Source: Cereibacter ovatus (GTDB lineage Bacteria; Pseudomonadota; Alphaproteobacteria; Rhodobacterales; Rhodobacteraceae). From it: 64,000 nt of DNA. Every line of letters begins with the position of its first letter. Position 1 is the stretch's first letter. The notes under the pieces were generated by a model that searched no databases, was not told the origin of the DNA, and worked only from the letters and a program-made list of their open reading frames with translations. The translations under genes were made by a program, and so were the position numbers. Below, piece after piece: positions 7,907 to 16,088 of this stretch. The DNA lies in assembly GCF_900207575.1 (NCBI RefSeq), contig NZ_OAOQ01000007.1, forward strand, positions 108,611 through 172,610, read 5' to 3'.

Positions 7907-8929
7907 ATGGCGGAAGACCGATTTGAGATCACCCGCCGGATCGAGCGTCCCTCGGCCGCCGAAACGGTGCTTGCGATGACCCGCCCGCACCCCAGCCCGC
8001 CAAAGCCGCGCCGCTTCACCGAAAAGGATCTGCAACTGGTGCTGCTGCATGGCGCGCTGGCGCTGGGGGCACGGCTGCTGCCGACCCGGCTGTGGGGGGC
8101 CCTGTGCCGCCTGACGGCAGCGCCCAAGGCAGGCCGGCTGCGCCGGAAGGGCATGGCCGCCTTCCGCCCCCGCGCAACGGCCGTTCTGGGGCCGTTGGGC
8201 GACCGCGACGCGGCCCGCCTGTTCGACCGGCAGCGCCAGCGGCTGTTCGAACGCCACCTGACCTACCTGCGCGAGCATATCCGCCCCGATCCGGTGCAAT
8301 TCGCATTCGACGGCCTGGACCGGCTTTTCGCCTTGCTTGCGGGCGGGCGGGGGGCGATCCTGTGGGTGACGCCCGGTCTTGCCGACACGATCGTAACCAA
8401 GCGGGCACTGGCCCAAGCCGGCGTGCGCGCCTTTCAGGTCAGTGTGCGCAGTCACGGCTTTTCGCAAAGCCGGTTCGCGGTGCGGCATATCAATCCGGGC
8501 CAGCTGGCGGCCGAGGATCGCCATCTTGGCGGCCGCATCCTGTTTGACGGCGACGACACCCATACCGTCACCCGCCAGATCCTGACCCATCTGGGCGCAG
8601 GTCAGGCGGTGCTGTTCGCCAACAGCCGCTTTGCCGGCCGGTCCTTCCTTGCGGTGCCGTTCGCGCCGGGATTTCTGCTGCCGCTTGCCAGCACGCCGCT
8701 GTCGATCGCGGCCAGAAAGGGTGTACCGATCCATATCGTGACCGGGGTCGAGACCGACAGTTTCCGCAGCTACAGGATCGCGATCTCGGCCGATCTGCGG
8801 ATCGGGCTTGACCCGGCCGAAGATGCGCAGGCCGCCATGGCGCTGCGTGCCCGCGATCACCTGCGCGCGGCGTTGCGCGATGCGCCCGACCAGATCCGGC
8901 TGTTCGACAGCCTGATCCCCGAGCCCTGA
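7907..8929 (+). CDS. LpxL/HtrB-like acyltransferase homologue with degenerate catalytic motif
   Basis: 340 residues. The region from about residue 145 (GGRGAILWVTPGLADTIV) aligns in order with the lipid A lauroyltransferase core, where a His-x4-Asp/Glu dyad normally follows ILLTG. The later ANSRFAGRSFLAVPFAPGF...TPLSIAARKGVPIHIV matches the acceptor/donor-binding part. The catalytic His is absent (Pro156 or Thr155 in its place), so ordinary acyl transfer is doubtful. The long basic N-terminus (1-40) is unusual and there is no signal peptide. A CAGGAA ribosome site precedes the ATG. It closes the 2.9-8.9 kb cluster, suggesting a lipid-linked product. Confidence 0.6.
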   Translation: MAEDRFEITRRIERPSAAETVLAMTRPHPSPPKPRRFTEKDLQLVLLHGALALGARLLPTRLWGALCRLTAAPKAGRLRRKGMAAFRPRATAVLGPLGDRDAARLFDRQRQRLFERHLTYLREHIRPDPVQFAFDGLDRLFALLAGGRGAILWVTPGLADTIVTKRALAQAGVRAFQVSVRSHGFSQSRFAVRHINPGQLAAEDRHLGGRILFDGDDTHTVTRQILTHLGAGQAVLFANSRFAGRSFLAVPFAPGFLLPLASTPLSIAARKGVPIHIVTGVETDSFRSYRIAISADLRIGLDPAEDAQAAMALRARDHLRAALRDAPDQIRLFDSLIPEP

Positions 8930-9089
8930 CGCCTCGGAAGGTCCGGGCGAAGGTCTGCGCCCCGCCTTGGCCCCCGGATGTCGGGCCGCCAAGACCCGTG
9001 CCCCGCCGCAGTCACGTTGCCGGCACGGGCGGAACCGGGGTGGACCACAGCGGTTGACGCCCCGGACATCCCCTTTGCAGAGGCGCAGC

Positions 9090-9350
9090 ATGAAAAAGTT
9101 CCTGATCCTGATCCCGGTCGTGGCCCTCGCGGCCGGATGCGAGACCCCCGACAAGACCACCGCGGCCAGCGCCTTGGGCGGCGCGGCGCTGGGCGCGGCC
9201 CTGTCCAGCGACAAAGACCGCGTGCAGGGCGCCGCCATCGGCGCGGCGGCGGGCGCCATCGCCGGCACCCTGATCGGCCCGACCAGCCCCAGCAGCAACA
9301 CCTGCTACTATCGCAACGCCCGGGGCGAGCGGTTCACCGGCCCGTGCTGA
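9090..9350 (+). CDS. Small glycine-zipper lipoprotein
   Basis: 86 residues. MKKFLILIPVVALAAGC is a lipoprotein signal peptide with the lipobox LAAGC at about residues 13-17. The mature part is an alanine/glycine-zipper region (GGAALGAALSS...GAAIGAAAGAIAGTLIG) followed by a short CYYRNARGERFTGPC tail whose two cysteines could form a disulfide. The pattern matches glycine-zipper outer-membrane lipoproteins of the SlyB/YMGG type; specific function unknown. The start was chosen for the signal peptide. Convergent with adenine deaminase across a pair of hairpins. Confidence 0.8.
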   Translation: MKKFLILIPVVALAAGCETPDKTTAASALGGAALGAALSSDKDRVQGAAIGAAAGAIAGTLIGPTSPSSNTCYYRNARGERFTGPC

Positions 9351-9367
9351 CCGCATGGCCCTGCCAA

Positions 9368-9414
9368 GGTGGCCGTTCGGCGGCCACCGGGCCGGGAAAA
9401 CAACGCCGGCCCGG
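9368..9414. terminator. Two tandem hairpins between convergent genes
   Basis: GGTGGCCG/CGGCCACC (9368-9375 with 9381-9388, 5-nt loop) is followed immediately by CCGGGCCGG/CCGGCCCGG (9387-9395 with 9406-9414, loop GAAAACAACG). Both stems are perfect. They lie between the lipoprotein gene and the oppositely oriented ade gene, fitting a bidirectional termination region; there are no T-tracts. Confidence 0.5.
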
Positions 9415-9506
9415 CGCCATGCCGGGCCAACCGTTCCGCCCGTCAGCGGACAGAAAGGCCCCTGCGCCCCGGGCACCGCTAGCCGATCCGGTGCCGTTCC
9501 GGCGCG

Positions 9507-11222
9507 TCATGGCCTGGCATCCCCCTGACCCACGATCTCGAACCGATCGACATCCACCAGACCGCGGTCGGTGATCTTCAGATGCGGGATCACCGGCAGC
9601 GCCAGAAACGCCAGTTGCAGGAACGGCTCTTCCAGCGTCACGCCCAGCGTCCGGGCCGCCGCGCGCAGGTCGGTCAGCGCATCGCGGACGGCCTCGAACG
9701 GCTGAAGACTGATCAGCCCGCCCAAAGGCAGCGCCAGTTCGGCCAGAATCCGCCCGCCCAGCGCCACGGCAAAGCCGCCCTCGATCTCGCGCAGGCGGTT
9801 CGCGGCCAGCGCCATGTCGGCATAATCCACCCCCACCACCGCCAGATTGTGATGATCGTGGCAAACGGTCGAGGCGATGGCCCCGCGTTGCAGGCCAAAA
9901 CCGCGGACAAAGCCGGTGGCGCGGCCACCCGTGCGGCCATGACGCTCGATCACCGCGATCCGGGCCAGATCGCGGGCCGGATCGGGCGGGCGGTCGCCCT
10001 CGACGGTGGGAATGGCGATCTGAAGCCGCTCGGTGATGATCTTGCCCGGCAAGATGCCGATCACCGGCGTCGTGGCGGCCTTGCCCGGACAGCCAAACAT
10101 CCCCGGCGTCAGTCCCGCCACCTTCACCGACTGCCGCGCCACCGGCGCAACGGTGCCGCGCGCGGCAAAGGCGGCCTCATCGGCCACCACACCGCCCGCC
10201 AGCACCAGCACGGCGCGGCACTCCTCCAGCGCGTCGATCACCACGATGTCGGCGCGCTTGCCCGGCGCGATCAGGCCGCGATCCTTCAACCCGAACGCCT
10301 CGGCGCCCGACAGGCTGGCCGCGCGATAGACCGCCAGCGGCGGCACCCCCAGCCCGATCGCGGTGCGGATCATGTGGTCGATATGGCCGTGTTCGGCGAT
10401 ATCCAGCGGATTGCGGTCGTCGGTGCACAGGCACAGGTAGGGCGACAGCCGTTCGGTCAGCAACGGCGCCAGCGCGTGCAGATCCTTGGAAACCGATCCT
10501 TCACGGATCAACACCCGCATCCCCTTGCGCAGCTTTTCCAGCGCCTCGTCGGCGGTCGTCGCCTCGTGTTCGGTGCGGATGCCGGCGGCGATATAGCCGT
10601 TCAGATCGTGCCCGCGCAGCAGCGGCGCATGGCCATCGATGTGGCGGCCGCGGAACGCCTCAAGCTTGGCAAGGCAGCTTTCGTCCTTTGCCAGAACGCC
10701 GGGAAAGTTCATGAACTCGGCCAGCCCGATCACCCGGGGATGATCCCTCAGCGGTGCCAGATCGCCCGCGTCCAGCATGGCGCCCGAGGTCTCCATATGC
10801 GTGGACGGCACGCAGGACGACAGTTGCACCCGGATATCCATCACCGTCAGCGCCGAAGCCTGAAGGAAATAGCCGATGCCTTCCAGCCCGCAGACATTGG
10901 CGATCTCGTGCGGGTCGCAGATCGCGGTGGTGATGCCGCGCGGGGTCACGCAGCGGTCGAATTCGAACGGTGTGACCAACGAGCTTTCGATGTGCAGATG
11001 CGTGTCGATGAAACCGGGGACAAGGATGCGCCCGGTGCAGTCGATCTCGCGCCGGCCGGTGTAGCTGCCGAAGGTGCCCACGATGGTGTCGCCGCAGATC
11101 GCGACATCGGTCTGCACCAACTCTCCTGTTATCAGGTCAAAGACCCGGCCGTTTTTCAGGACCACATCGGCCGGGACAACACCTCGGCCCTGATCGATAA
11201 GGTCGGAAAGGGAACGTCGCAT
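9507..11222 (-). CDS. ade: Adenine deaminase
   Basis: 571 residues from the ATG at 11222, which has a CAGGAGG Shine-Dalgarno; an upstream in-frame extension lacks one. An amidohydrolase of the Ade family, which converts adenine to hypoxanthine and ammonia in purine salvage. Visible are the N-terminal strand [23 protein letters not shown], the metal motif [40 protein letters not shown] and the C-terminal Ade-specific domain with [12 protein letters not shown]. Length is usual. It is divergent from the EamA transporter gene (160 bp apart); no purine riboswitch was recognised upstream. Confidence 0.93.
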   Translation of the reverse strand: MRRSLSDLIDQGRGVVPADVVLKNGRVFDLITGELVQTDVAICGDTIVGTFGSYTGRREIDCTGRILVPGFIDTHLHIESSLVTPFEFDRCVTPRGITTAICDPHEIANVCGLEGIGYFLQASALTVMDIRVQLSSCVPSTHMETSGAMLDAGDLAPLRDHPRVIGLAEFMNFPGVLAKDESCLAKLEAFRGRHIDGHAPLLRGHDLNGYIAAGIRTEHEATTADEALEKLRKGMRVLIREGSVSKDLHALAPLLTERLSPYLCLCTDDRNPLDIAEHGHIDHMIRTAIGLGVPPLAVYRAASLSGAEAFGLKDRGLIAPGKRADIVVIDALEECRAVLVLAGGVVADEAAFAARGTVAPVARQSVKVAGLTPGMFGCPGKAATTPVIGILPGKIITERLQIAIPTVEGDRPPDPARDLARIAVIERHGRTGGRATGFVRGFGLQRGAIASTVCHDHHNLAVVGVDYADMALAANRLREIEGGFAVALGGRILAELALPLGGLISLQPFEAVRDALTDLRAAARTLGVTLEEPFLQLAFLALPVIPHLKITDRGLVDVDRFEIVGQGDARP

Positions 11223-11382
11223 CGGTTCCTCCTGTCGCGTGATCTTACAGAAACCCAGCGCGGGCGCCGCGTCCAGCCTGATCGGCCTTGTGCGGGGTCC
11301 TGGCCGGGGGGATAGTCCGGCAAGCCCCTTGCGCCGGCTGCGCCAAGGTGGTCCACCTGCCCTGTCAGGCTGAAGGTTTCCC

Positions 11383-12303
11383 ATGCGCCCGCTTCATGGC
11401 ATCGCCCTAAAGATCGGTTCGGTCCTGATCTTCATCGTCATGTCGGCGCTGATCAAGGCCACCGCCGACCGCGTGCCCGCGGGCGAGGCGGTCTTCTTCC
11501 GGTCGTTCTTCGCCATGCCGGTGATCCTTGTCTGGCTGATCTGGCGGCGCGAGCTGCGGGTGGGCCTGCGCGCGGCAAAGCCGATGGGTCATGTCTGGCG
11601 CGGGCTGGTGGGGACGCTGGCGATGGGGCTGGGCTTCGCCGGTCTGGCCTATCTGCCGCTGCCCGAGGTGATGGCGCTGGGCTATGCCGCGCCGCTGATG
11701 ACGGTGATCTTCGCCGCGATGTTTCTGGGCGAGGAGGTGCGCGCCTTCCGCATCTCGGCAGTGATTCTTGGGCTGGTGGGGGTGCTGATCGTGCTGTCGC
11801 CGCGGCTGTCGGTGCTGTCGGGCGGCATGGGCCACCGCGAGGCGTTCGGCGCGGTTCTGGTGCTGGGCGGGGCGGTCTTTGCCGGGCTGGCGCAGGTCTT
11901 CATCCGCAAGCTGGTGATGACCGAGGCGACCGCCGCCATCGTGTTCTACTTCTCGTTGACGGCCACGCTTTTGTCCTTTGTCACCCTGCCCTTCGGCTGG
12001 GTCTGGCCCACCGCGCCCGAGGCCGCCCTGCTGATCGGTGCAGGCCTGCTGGGCGGGGTGGCGCAGATCCTGCTGACATCCAGCTATCGCCATGCCGATG
12101 CCTCGCTGGTGGCGCCGTTCGACTATGCCTCGATGATCTTCGCGCTGGCCATCGGCTATCTGGTGTTTGACGAGGTGCCGACGCTGGTGATGATGGCCGG
12201 CGCCAGCCTTGTGGTCGGCGCCGGCATCCTGATCATCTGGCGCGAACGGCGGCTGGGGCTGGAACGTGCCCGGCAGCGCAAGGCGATGACGCCGCAGGGC
12301 TGA
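11383..12303 (+). CDS. EamA/DMT family transporter
   Basis: 306 residues with about ten predicted transmembrane helices in two EamA repeats (roughly residues 5-140 and 155-285). Typical elements are [18 protein letters not shown] helix 2 and the repeat-ending [11 protein letters not shown] and [12 protein letters not shown]. Such proteins usually export small metabolites across the inner membrane; the substrate cannot be predicted. An AAGG site precedes the ATG. Its stop (TGA, 12301-12303) directly abuts the stop of frcK on the other strand, leaving no room for an intergenic terminator. Confidence 0.87.
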   Translation: MRPLHGIALKIGSVLIFIVMSALIKATADRVPAGEAVFFRSFFAMPVILVWLIWRRELRVGLRAAKPMGHVWRGLVGTLAMGLGFAGLAYLPLPEVMALGYAAPLMTVIFAAMFLGEEVRAFRISAVILGLVGVLIVLSPRLSVLSGGMGHREAFGAVLVLGGAVFAGLAQVFIRKLVMTEATAAIVFYFSLTATLLSFVTLPFGWVWPTAPEAALLIGAGLLGGVAQILLTSSYRHADASLVAPFDYASMIFALAIGYLVFDEVPTLVMMAGASLVVGAGILIIWRERRLGLERARQRKAMTPQG

Positions 12304-12912
12304 TCATTGCCAGCGGATCACCTCGTCGGCGGGAACAGAGCCGTCCAGCACTCGCCGCGCGTTCGGCAGATCGTTGGACTGCGCCCAGAGGGCCGCCGCT
12401 TCGGGGCTGCGGCCGGCATCCAGACCGCGGCGGATCAGCCGGCGTTCCAGTTCCTCGAACGGCACATCCAGAAACACCGTCAGGTCGAAGAAATCGCGCA
12501 AGTCCCGCCACGGATATTCGTCCAGCAGCAGATAGTTGCCTTCGACGACAAGGATATGATCCTCATCCGTTACCACATCGGCGGCCGCGCGCGACAACTC
12601 CATGGCGCGGTCAAAGACCGGAATCGCGATCTCGCCGCCGTCGCGCAGGCGGTGCATCAGATGCAGGAAACCGTGGATGTCGAAGGTTTCCGGCGCCCCC
12701 TTGCGGCTGGACAGGCCACGCTGCGCCAGCACCCGGTCGTCAAAGTGAAAGCCATCCATCGGCACCACCCGCGCGCCCTGCCCCAGCGCCGCCACCACGG
12801 CTGCGGCCAGCGTCGACTTGCCCGCGCCGGGCGGCCCGGCAAGGGCCACGATGATCCGGCCCCGCCCGTCGGCCCCTTGCAGGATCTTCTGCGCAAGATC
12901 TTCCGTGGTCAT
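12304..12912 (-). CDS. frcK: FrcK-like sugar/nucleoside kinase of the fructose ABC operon
   Basis: 202 residues. N-terminal P-loop LAGPPGAGKSTLAAAVVAAL (about residues 23-42), then VVPMDGFHFDDRVL, DIHGFL, PVFDRAMELSRAAADVV and VVEGNYLLLDEYPW, the signature of the PanK/uridine-kinase-like FrcK and YfdG-type P-loop kinases. In Sinorhizobium the homologue is encoded in the frcBCAK fructose transport operon, though its substrate is not settled. The start overlaps the frcA stop (ATGA), so it is translationally coupled and last in the operon. Confidence 0.82.
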   Translation of the reverse strand: MTTEDLAQKILQGADGRGRIIVALAGPPGAGKSTLAAAVVAALGQGARVVPMDGFHFDDRVLAQRGLSSRKGAPETFDIHGFLHLMHRLRDGGEIAIPVFDRAMELSRAAADVVTDEDHILVVEGNYLLLDEYPWRDLRDFFDLTVFLDVPFEELERRLIRRGLDAGRSPEAAALWAQSNDLPNARRVLDGSVPADEVIRWQ

Positions 12913-13685
12913 GCGAATTCGTTCAGCTTTTCGGGCGCCATCGCCCCGGTCATCAGCGCGACCGCATCCGACATCGAATGTCGCCGGGGGTCGATCACGC
13001 ACAGCCGGCGGCCAAGACGGTGGACATGGATGCGGTCGGCCACCTCGAACACATGGGGCATGTTGTGGCTGATGAGAACGATCGGCAGCCCGCGGCGCTT
13101 CACATCCAGAATCAGCTCCAGCACCCGGCGGCTTTCCTTCACCCCCAGCGCGGCGGTGGGTTCGTCCATGATCACGACCTTGGACCCGAAGGCCGCCGCC
13201 CGCGCCACCGCCACCCCCTGCCGCTGGCCGCCCGACAGCGTCTCGACCGCCTGCCCGATGTTCTGGATCGTCATCAGGCCCAGTTCGGTCAGCTTTTCGC
13301 GGGCCCGCCGCTCCATCTCGGCGCGGTCGAGGGCGCGGAACCACTTGCCCATGATGCCGGGTTTGCGGATCTCGCGGCCAAGGAACATGTTGTCGGCGAT
13401 GGACAAGGCCGGCGACAGCGCAAGGTTCTGATAGACCGTCTCGATCCCCGCTTCGCGCGCATCCAGCGGCGAGACGAAGGACATCGGCCGGCCGTCCAGT
13501 TCGATCGTGCCTTCGTCCACCTTCACCGCGCCCGACAGCGCCTTGATCAACGAGGACTTGCCGGCGCCGTTGTCGCCGATCACGGCCAGAATCTCGCCGG
13601 GATACAGGTCGAAGTCGCAGTTATTCAGCGCCGTGACCTTGCCGTAACGCTTCACAAGGCCCCTTGCCTTCAGAATCGGTTCCAT
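12909..13685 (-). CDS. frcA: Fructose-type ABC transporter ATP-binding protein
   Basis: 258 residues, a single ABC domain. Walker A GDNGAGKSS, Q-loop VYQNLAL, signature LSGGQRQGVAVARA, Walker B VVIMDEPTAAL and H-loop LISHN are all intact. Unlike RbsA-type two-domain proteins, one copy per gene is used, as in FrcA. The start (MEPILKARGLVKRYG) overlaps the stop of the permease gene. It would energise uptake of fructose or a related monosaccharide through FrcC. The substrate is inferred from the gene set and order. Confidence 0.92.
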   Translation of the reverse strand: MEPILKARGLVKRYGKVTALNNCDFDLYPGEILAVIGDNGAGKSSLIKALSGAVKVDEGTIELDGRPMSFVSPLDAREAGIETVYQNLALSPALSIADNMFLGREIRKPGIMGKWFRALDRAEMERRAREKLTELGLMTIQNIGQAVETLSGGQRQGVAVARAAAFGSKVVIMDEPTAALGVKESRRVLELILDVKRRGLPIVLISHNMPHVFEVADRIHVHRLGRRLCVIDPRRHSMSDAVALMTGAMAPEKLNEFA

Positions 13686-14776
13686 CACGCGGCCGCCTTT
13701 CTGATCCACTGGTCCACGGCCACCGCCGCGATGATAAGGACGCCGATAAGCAGGTAGGTCCATTGCGGGTCCGTCCCCATCAGCTTCAATCCAAGCGAGA
13801 ACACCCCCACGATCAGCGCCCCGAACAGCATCCCCAGCACCGAGCCGCGACCACCGAACAGGCTGATCCCGCCGATCACCACCGCGGTGATCGATTCGAT
13901 GTTGGCAAACTGCCCCGCCGTGGGCGAGACCGAGCCCAGCCGGCCGATCATCACCCAGCCCGCCAAGGCGCAGATCAGCCCCGACAGCGTGTAGACCGTC
14001 ACCAGCACCTTCCTGGTCTGCACGCCCGCCAGTTCCGCCGCATCGGGATCGTCGCCCACGGCATAGACATGGCGCCCCCACGCGGTCTGGCGCAGGACAT
14101 AGGCGATCAGCAGAACCAGCACGATCAGCAGCACCGCGCCATAGGTAAAGACCGCGCCGCCGCGCCCGGCCTCGTCCGCGCCGATGCGGAAGGTGTTGCC
14201 GAAGAATTGCAGGATCGGCGCCTTGGCCGAGATGTCCTGCGCGCGGATGGTCTCGTTCGCGGAATACAGGAAGTTCGTGGCCAGCACGATCTGCCACATG
14301 CCGAGCGTGACGATGAAGGGCGGCAGCTTCATCCGCGCGACCAGCGTCCCGTTGACGAAGCCGATGGCCGCCCCCGCCGCCAGCCCGCACAAGACCGACA
14401 GCGGCGCCGGGATGCCATAGCGGAAGGTGAACTGCCCCATGATGACCGACGACAGCACCATGATCGCCCCCACCGACAGGTCGATCCCCGCGGTCAGCAC
14501 CACCAGCGACTGCGCGGCGCCCACGATGCCGACGATGGCCACCTGTTGCAGGATCAGCGTCAGCGTGAAGGCGGAAAAGAACTTCTGGCCCAGAAGCGCG
14601 CCGAACACCGAAATCGAGACCACCAGCACGATCAGCGGCACCAGCGACGGCGTCTGATGCAGCAGCTGCCGGGCGCGCTGCACCGGCGACTTTCTCTGCG
14701 TGAACTCGGCCACCGCCTCGGGGTTGCGCGCCAGCGCCGCCTCGAAGCCCTGCGGCCCACGGGTTTCGGTTGCCAT
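13685..14776 (-). CDS. frcC: Sugar ABC transporter permease
   Basis: 363 residues with about eight to ten membrane helices. RbsC/FrcC-family motifs include VVLTAGIDLSVGAIMVLSS, LPPFIVTLGMW and the cytoplasmic coupling loop YAVGDDPDAAELAGVQTRKVLVTVYTLSGL. The soluble N-terminus of about 40 residues ending in PSLVPLIVLV is usual for FrcC. It lies between frcB and frcA on one strand with short or overlapping junctions. It forms the membrane channel for the sugar delivered by FrcB. Confidence 0.92.
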   Translation of the reverse strand: MATETRGPQGFEAALARNPEAVAEFTQRKSPVQRARQLLHQTPSLVPLIVLVVSISVFGALLGQKFFSAFTLTLILQQVAIVGIVGAAQSLVVLTAGIDLSVGAIMVLSSVIMGQFTFRYGIPAPLSVLCGLAAGAAIGFVNGTLVARMKLPPFIVTLGMWQIVLATNFLYSANETIRAQDISAKAPILQFFGNTFRIGADEAGRGGAVFTYGAVLLIVLVLLIAYVLRQTAWGRHVYAVGDDPDAAELAGVQTRKVLVTVYTLSGLICALAGWVMIGRLGSVSPTAGQFANIESITAVVIGGISLFGGRGSVLGMLFGALIVGVFSLGLKLMGTDPQWTYLLIGVLIIAAVAVDQWIRKAAA

Positions 14777-14828
14777 GTCTGTCGACCTCCCGGTTTGCGG
14801 ACGCGCCCCCCGCGCGGCCTTGTGGCAA

Positions 14829-14849
14829 GGGGGCGGCGCACCCGCCCCC
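14829..14849 (-). terminator. Stem-loop between frcB and frcC
   Basis: GGGGGCGG (14829-14836) pairs perfectly with CCGCCCCC (14842-14849) around a 5-nt loop, 22 bp past the frcB stop. Hairpins at this position commonly let binding-protein mRNA accumulate above permease mRNA by stabilising the 3' end or causing partial termination. There is no T-run. Confidence 0.5.
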
Positions 14850-14871
14850 CGCCCGTGTCAGCAGGGCGGCA

Positions 14872-15894
14872 TCAGCCCCAGCACAGCTCGGCGCCGCGGG
14901 TGCTGTCGATCGACTCGACCCCCTCGACCGGCTGATCGGTGACCAGCAACACGCCGGTATCGGTGAAGGTCTTGCCCTCGGTCACCGCGGGCTTGGTGCC
15001 GTCCTTGGCAAAGGCCGCGATCGCCTCGACCCCAAGCGAGGCCATGCGCAGCGGATATTGCTGCGAGGTGGCGCCGATCACCCCGCCCTTCACGTTCTGC
15101 ACGCCCGGGCAACCGCCATCGACCGAAACGATGGTGACATCGGCTTCGCGGCCGATGGATTTCAGCGCCTCGTAGGCGCCGGCCGCGGCGGGTTCGTTGA
15201 TGGTATAGACCAGATCGATCATCGGATCCTGCGCCAGCAGGCTTTCCATCGCGCGGCGGCCGCCTTCTTCGTTGCCGTCGGTCACGTCATGGCCGACGAT
15301 GCGCGGATCGGTCTCGTCGCCCCAGCGGTTCGGGTCACCCAGATCGACGCCGAAGCCCTGAAGGAAGCCCTGCGCCCGCAGCACATCGACCGAGGGCTGC
15401 GACACGCCAAGGTTCAGCATCGCGATCCGCGCAGTCGCGGCGGCATCGCCCATCTTCGCCCGCGCCCACTGGCCGATCAGTTCGCCGGCGATGAAGTTGT
15501 CGGTGGCAAAGGTGCCGTCCGCGGCCTCGATCGGGTCCAGCGGCGTGTCCAGCGCGATCACAAGGATGCCCGCATCCCGCGCCTTCTGCACCGCGGGCAC
15601 GATGCCCTTGGTATCCGAGGGCGTGATCAGGATGCCCTTGGCGCCATCCGCGATGCAGGTCTCGATCGCCGCCACCTGGCTTTCGCTGTCGCCGTCGATC
15701 CGGCCGGCATAGGATTTCAGGGTGATGCCCAGTTCCTGCGCCTTGGCGGTGGCGCCTTCCTTCATCTTCACGAAGAACGGGTTGGTGTCGGTCTTGGTGA
15801 TCAGGCAGGCATTCACCTCTTGCGCCAGCGCCGGCACCGCCGACAGGGCAAGCGCCGCGGCGCCCCCCAGAAGGGTGGTCTTGAAATGGGTCAC
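14872..15894 (-). CDS. frcB: Periplasmic sugar-binding protein of the fructose ABC transporter
   Basis: 340 residues with a Sec signal peptide ending near ALAQE (about residue 25). A type I periplasmic binding protein (Peripla_BP_4): [58 protein letters not shown], and the C-terminal [14 protein letters not shown]. These features place it close to FrcB, which binds fructose, ribose and mannose. First gene of the operon, with the AT-rich operator 105 bp upstream. Confidence 0.92.
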   Translation of the reverse strand: MTHFKTTLLGGAAALALSAVPALAQEVNACLITKTDTNPFFVKMKEGATAKAQELGITLKSYAGRIDGDSESQVAAIETCIADGAKGILITPSDTKGIVPAVQKARDAGILVIALDTPLDPIEAADGTFATDNFIAGELIGQWARAKMGDAAATARIAMLNLGVSQPSVDVLRAQGFLQGFGVDLGDPNRWGDETDPRIVGHDVTDGNEEGGRRAMESLLAQDPMIDLVYTINEPAAAGAYEALKSIGREADVTIVSVDGGCPGVQNVKGGVIGATSQQYPLRMASLGVEAIAAFAKDGTKPAVTEGKTFTDTGVLLVTDQPVEGVESIDSTRGAELCWG

Positions 15895-15999
15895 GATGTC
15901 ATCCTCCCAGTGGCGGGGCTTCCTCGGCCCGCCGTTTCGCTTTGCGCAAGCGTTCCTCCCGCCGCGACGCCTTTATGGAAGCCGATTCCCGGCCTTGCG

Positions 16000-16031
16000 T
16001 CAATAATTAAATCACTCTGATTTAGTATTGA
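16000..16031. promoter_or_regulatory. AT-rich palindromic operator between frcB and the ROK regulator gene
   Basis: The left arm TCAATA(AT)TAAATCA and right arm TGATTTA(G)TATTGA are inverted repeats around CTC, differing only by one inserted base. The site is extremely AT-rich against a GC-rich background. Each end reads TTGAC outward (TTGACA at 16028-16033 on +; its mirror GTCAA at 15999-16003). So each end offers a -35-like hexamer for one of the two divergent genes. This is what is expected for a ROK repressor that controls both frcB and itself; binding is inferred. Confidence 0.7.
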
Positions 16032-16061
16032 CAGAGCAGCCGCCGCACGGCCCAATGATCA

Positions 16062-16077
16062 GGCAGGTTCGCCTGCC
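16062..16077 (+). promoter_or_regulatory. UUCG-loop hairpin in the leader of the ROK regulator gene
   Basis: GGCAGG-TTCG-CCTGCC forms a perfect 6-bp stem closed by a TTCG tetraloop, ending just upstream of the GGGAGGGA ribosome site. It would keep the Shine-Dalgarno exposed or stabilise the 5' end of the mRNA. No known riboregulator is recognised. Confidence 0.4.
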
Positions 16078-16088
16078 GGGGAGGGAAG

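Noticed and set aside
6506..9301. 931-residue open frame on the minus strand
   Set aside because: It lies opposite three well-supported genes (Mur ligase, acyltransferase-like, lipoprotein), is rich in Arg/Gln/His/Gly with no domain, and is the usual antisense shadow of high-GC coding sequence.
11223..11382. Purine riboswitch upstream of ade
   Set aside because: No three-way-junction core or conserved loop sequences could be traced in the 160-bp divergent region.
12304..16031. frc locus as a ribose (rbs) system
   Set aside because: The ATPase has one ABC domain instead of the two of RbsA, and the FrcK-type kinase and ROK regulator match the frc arrangement better.
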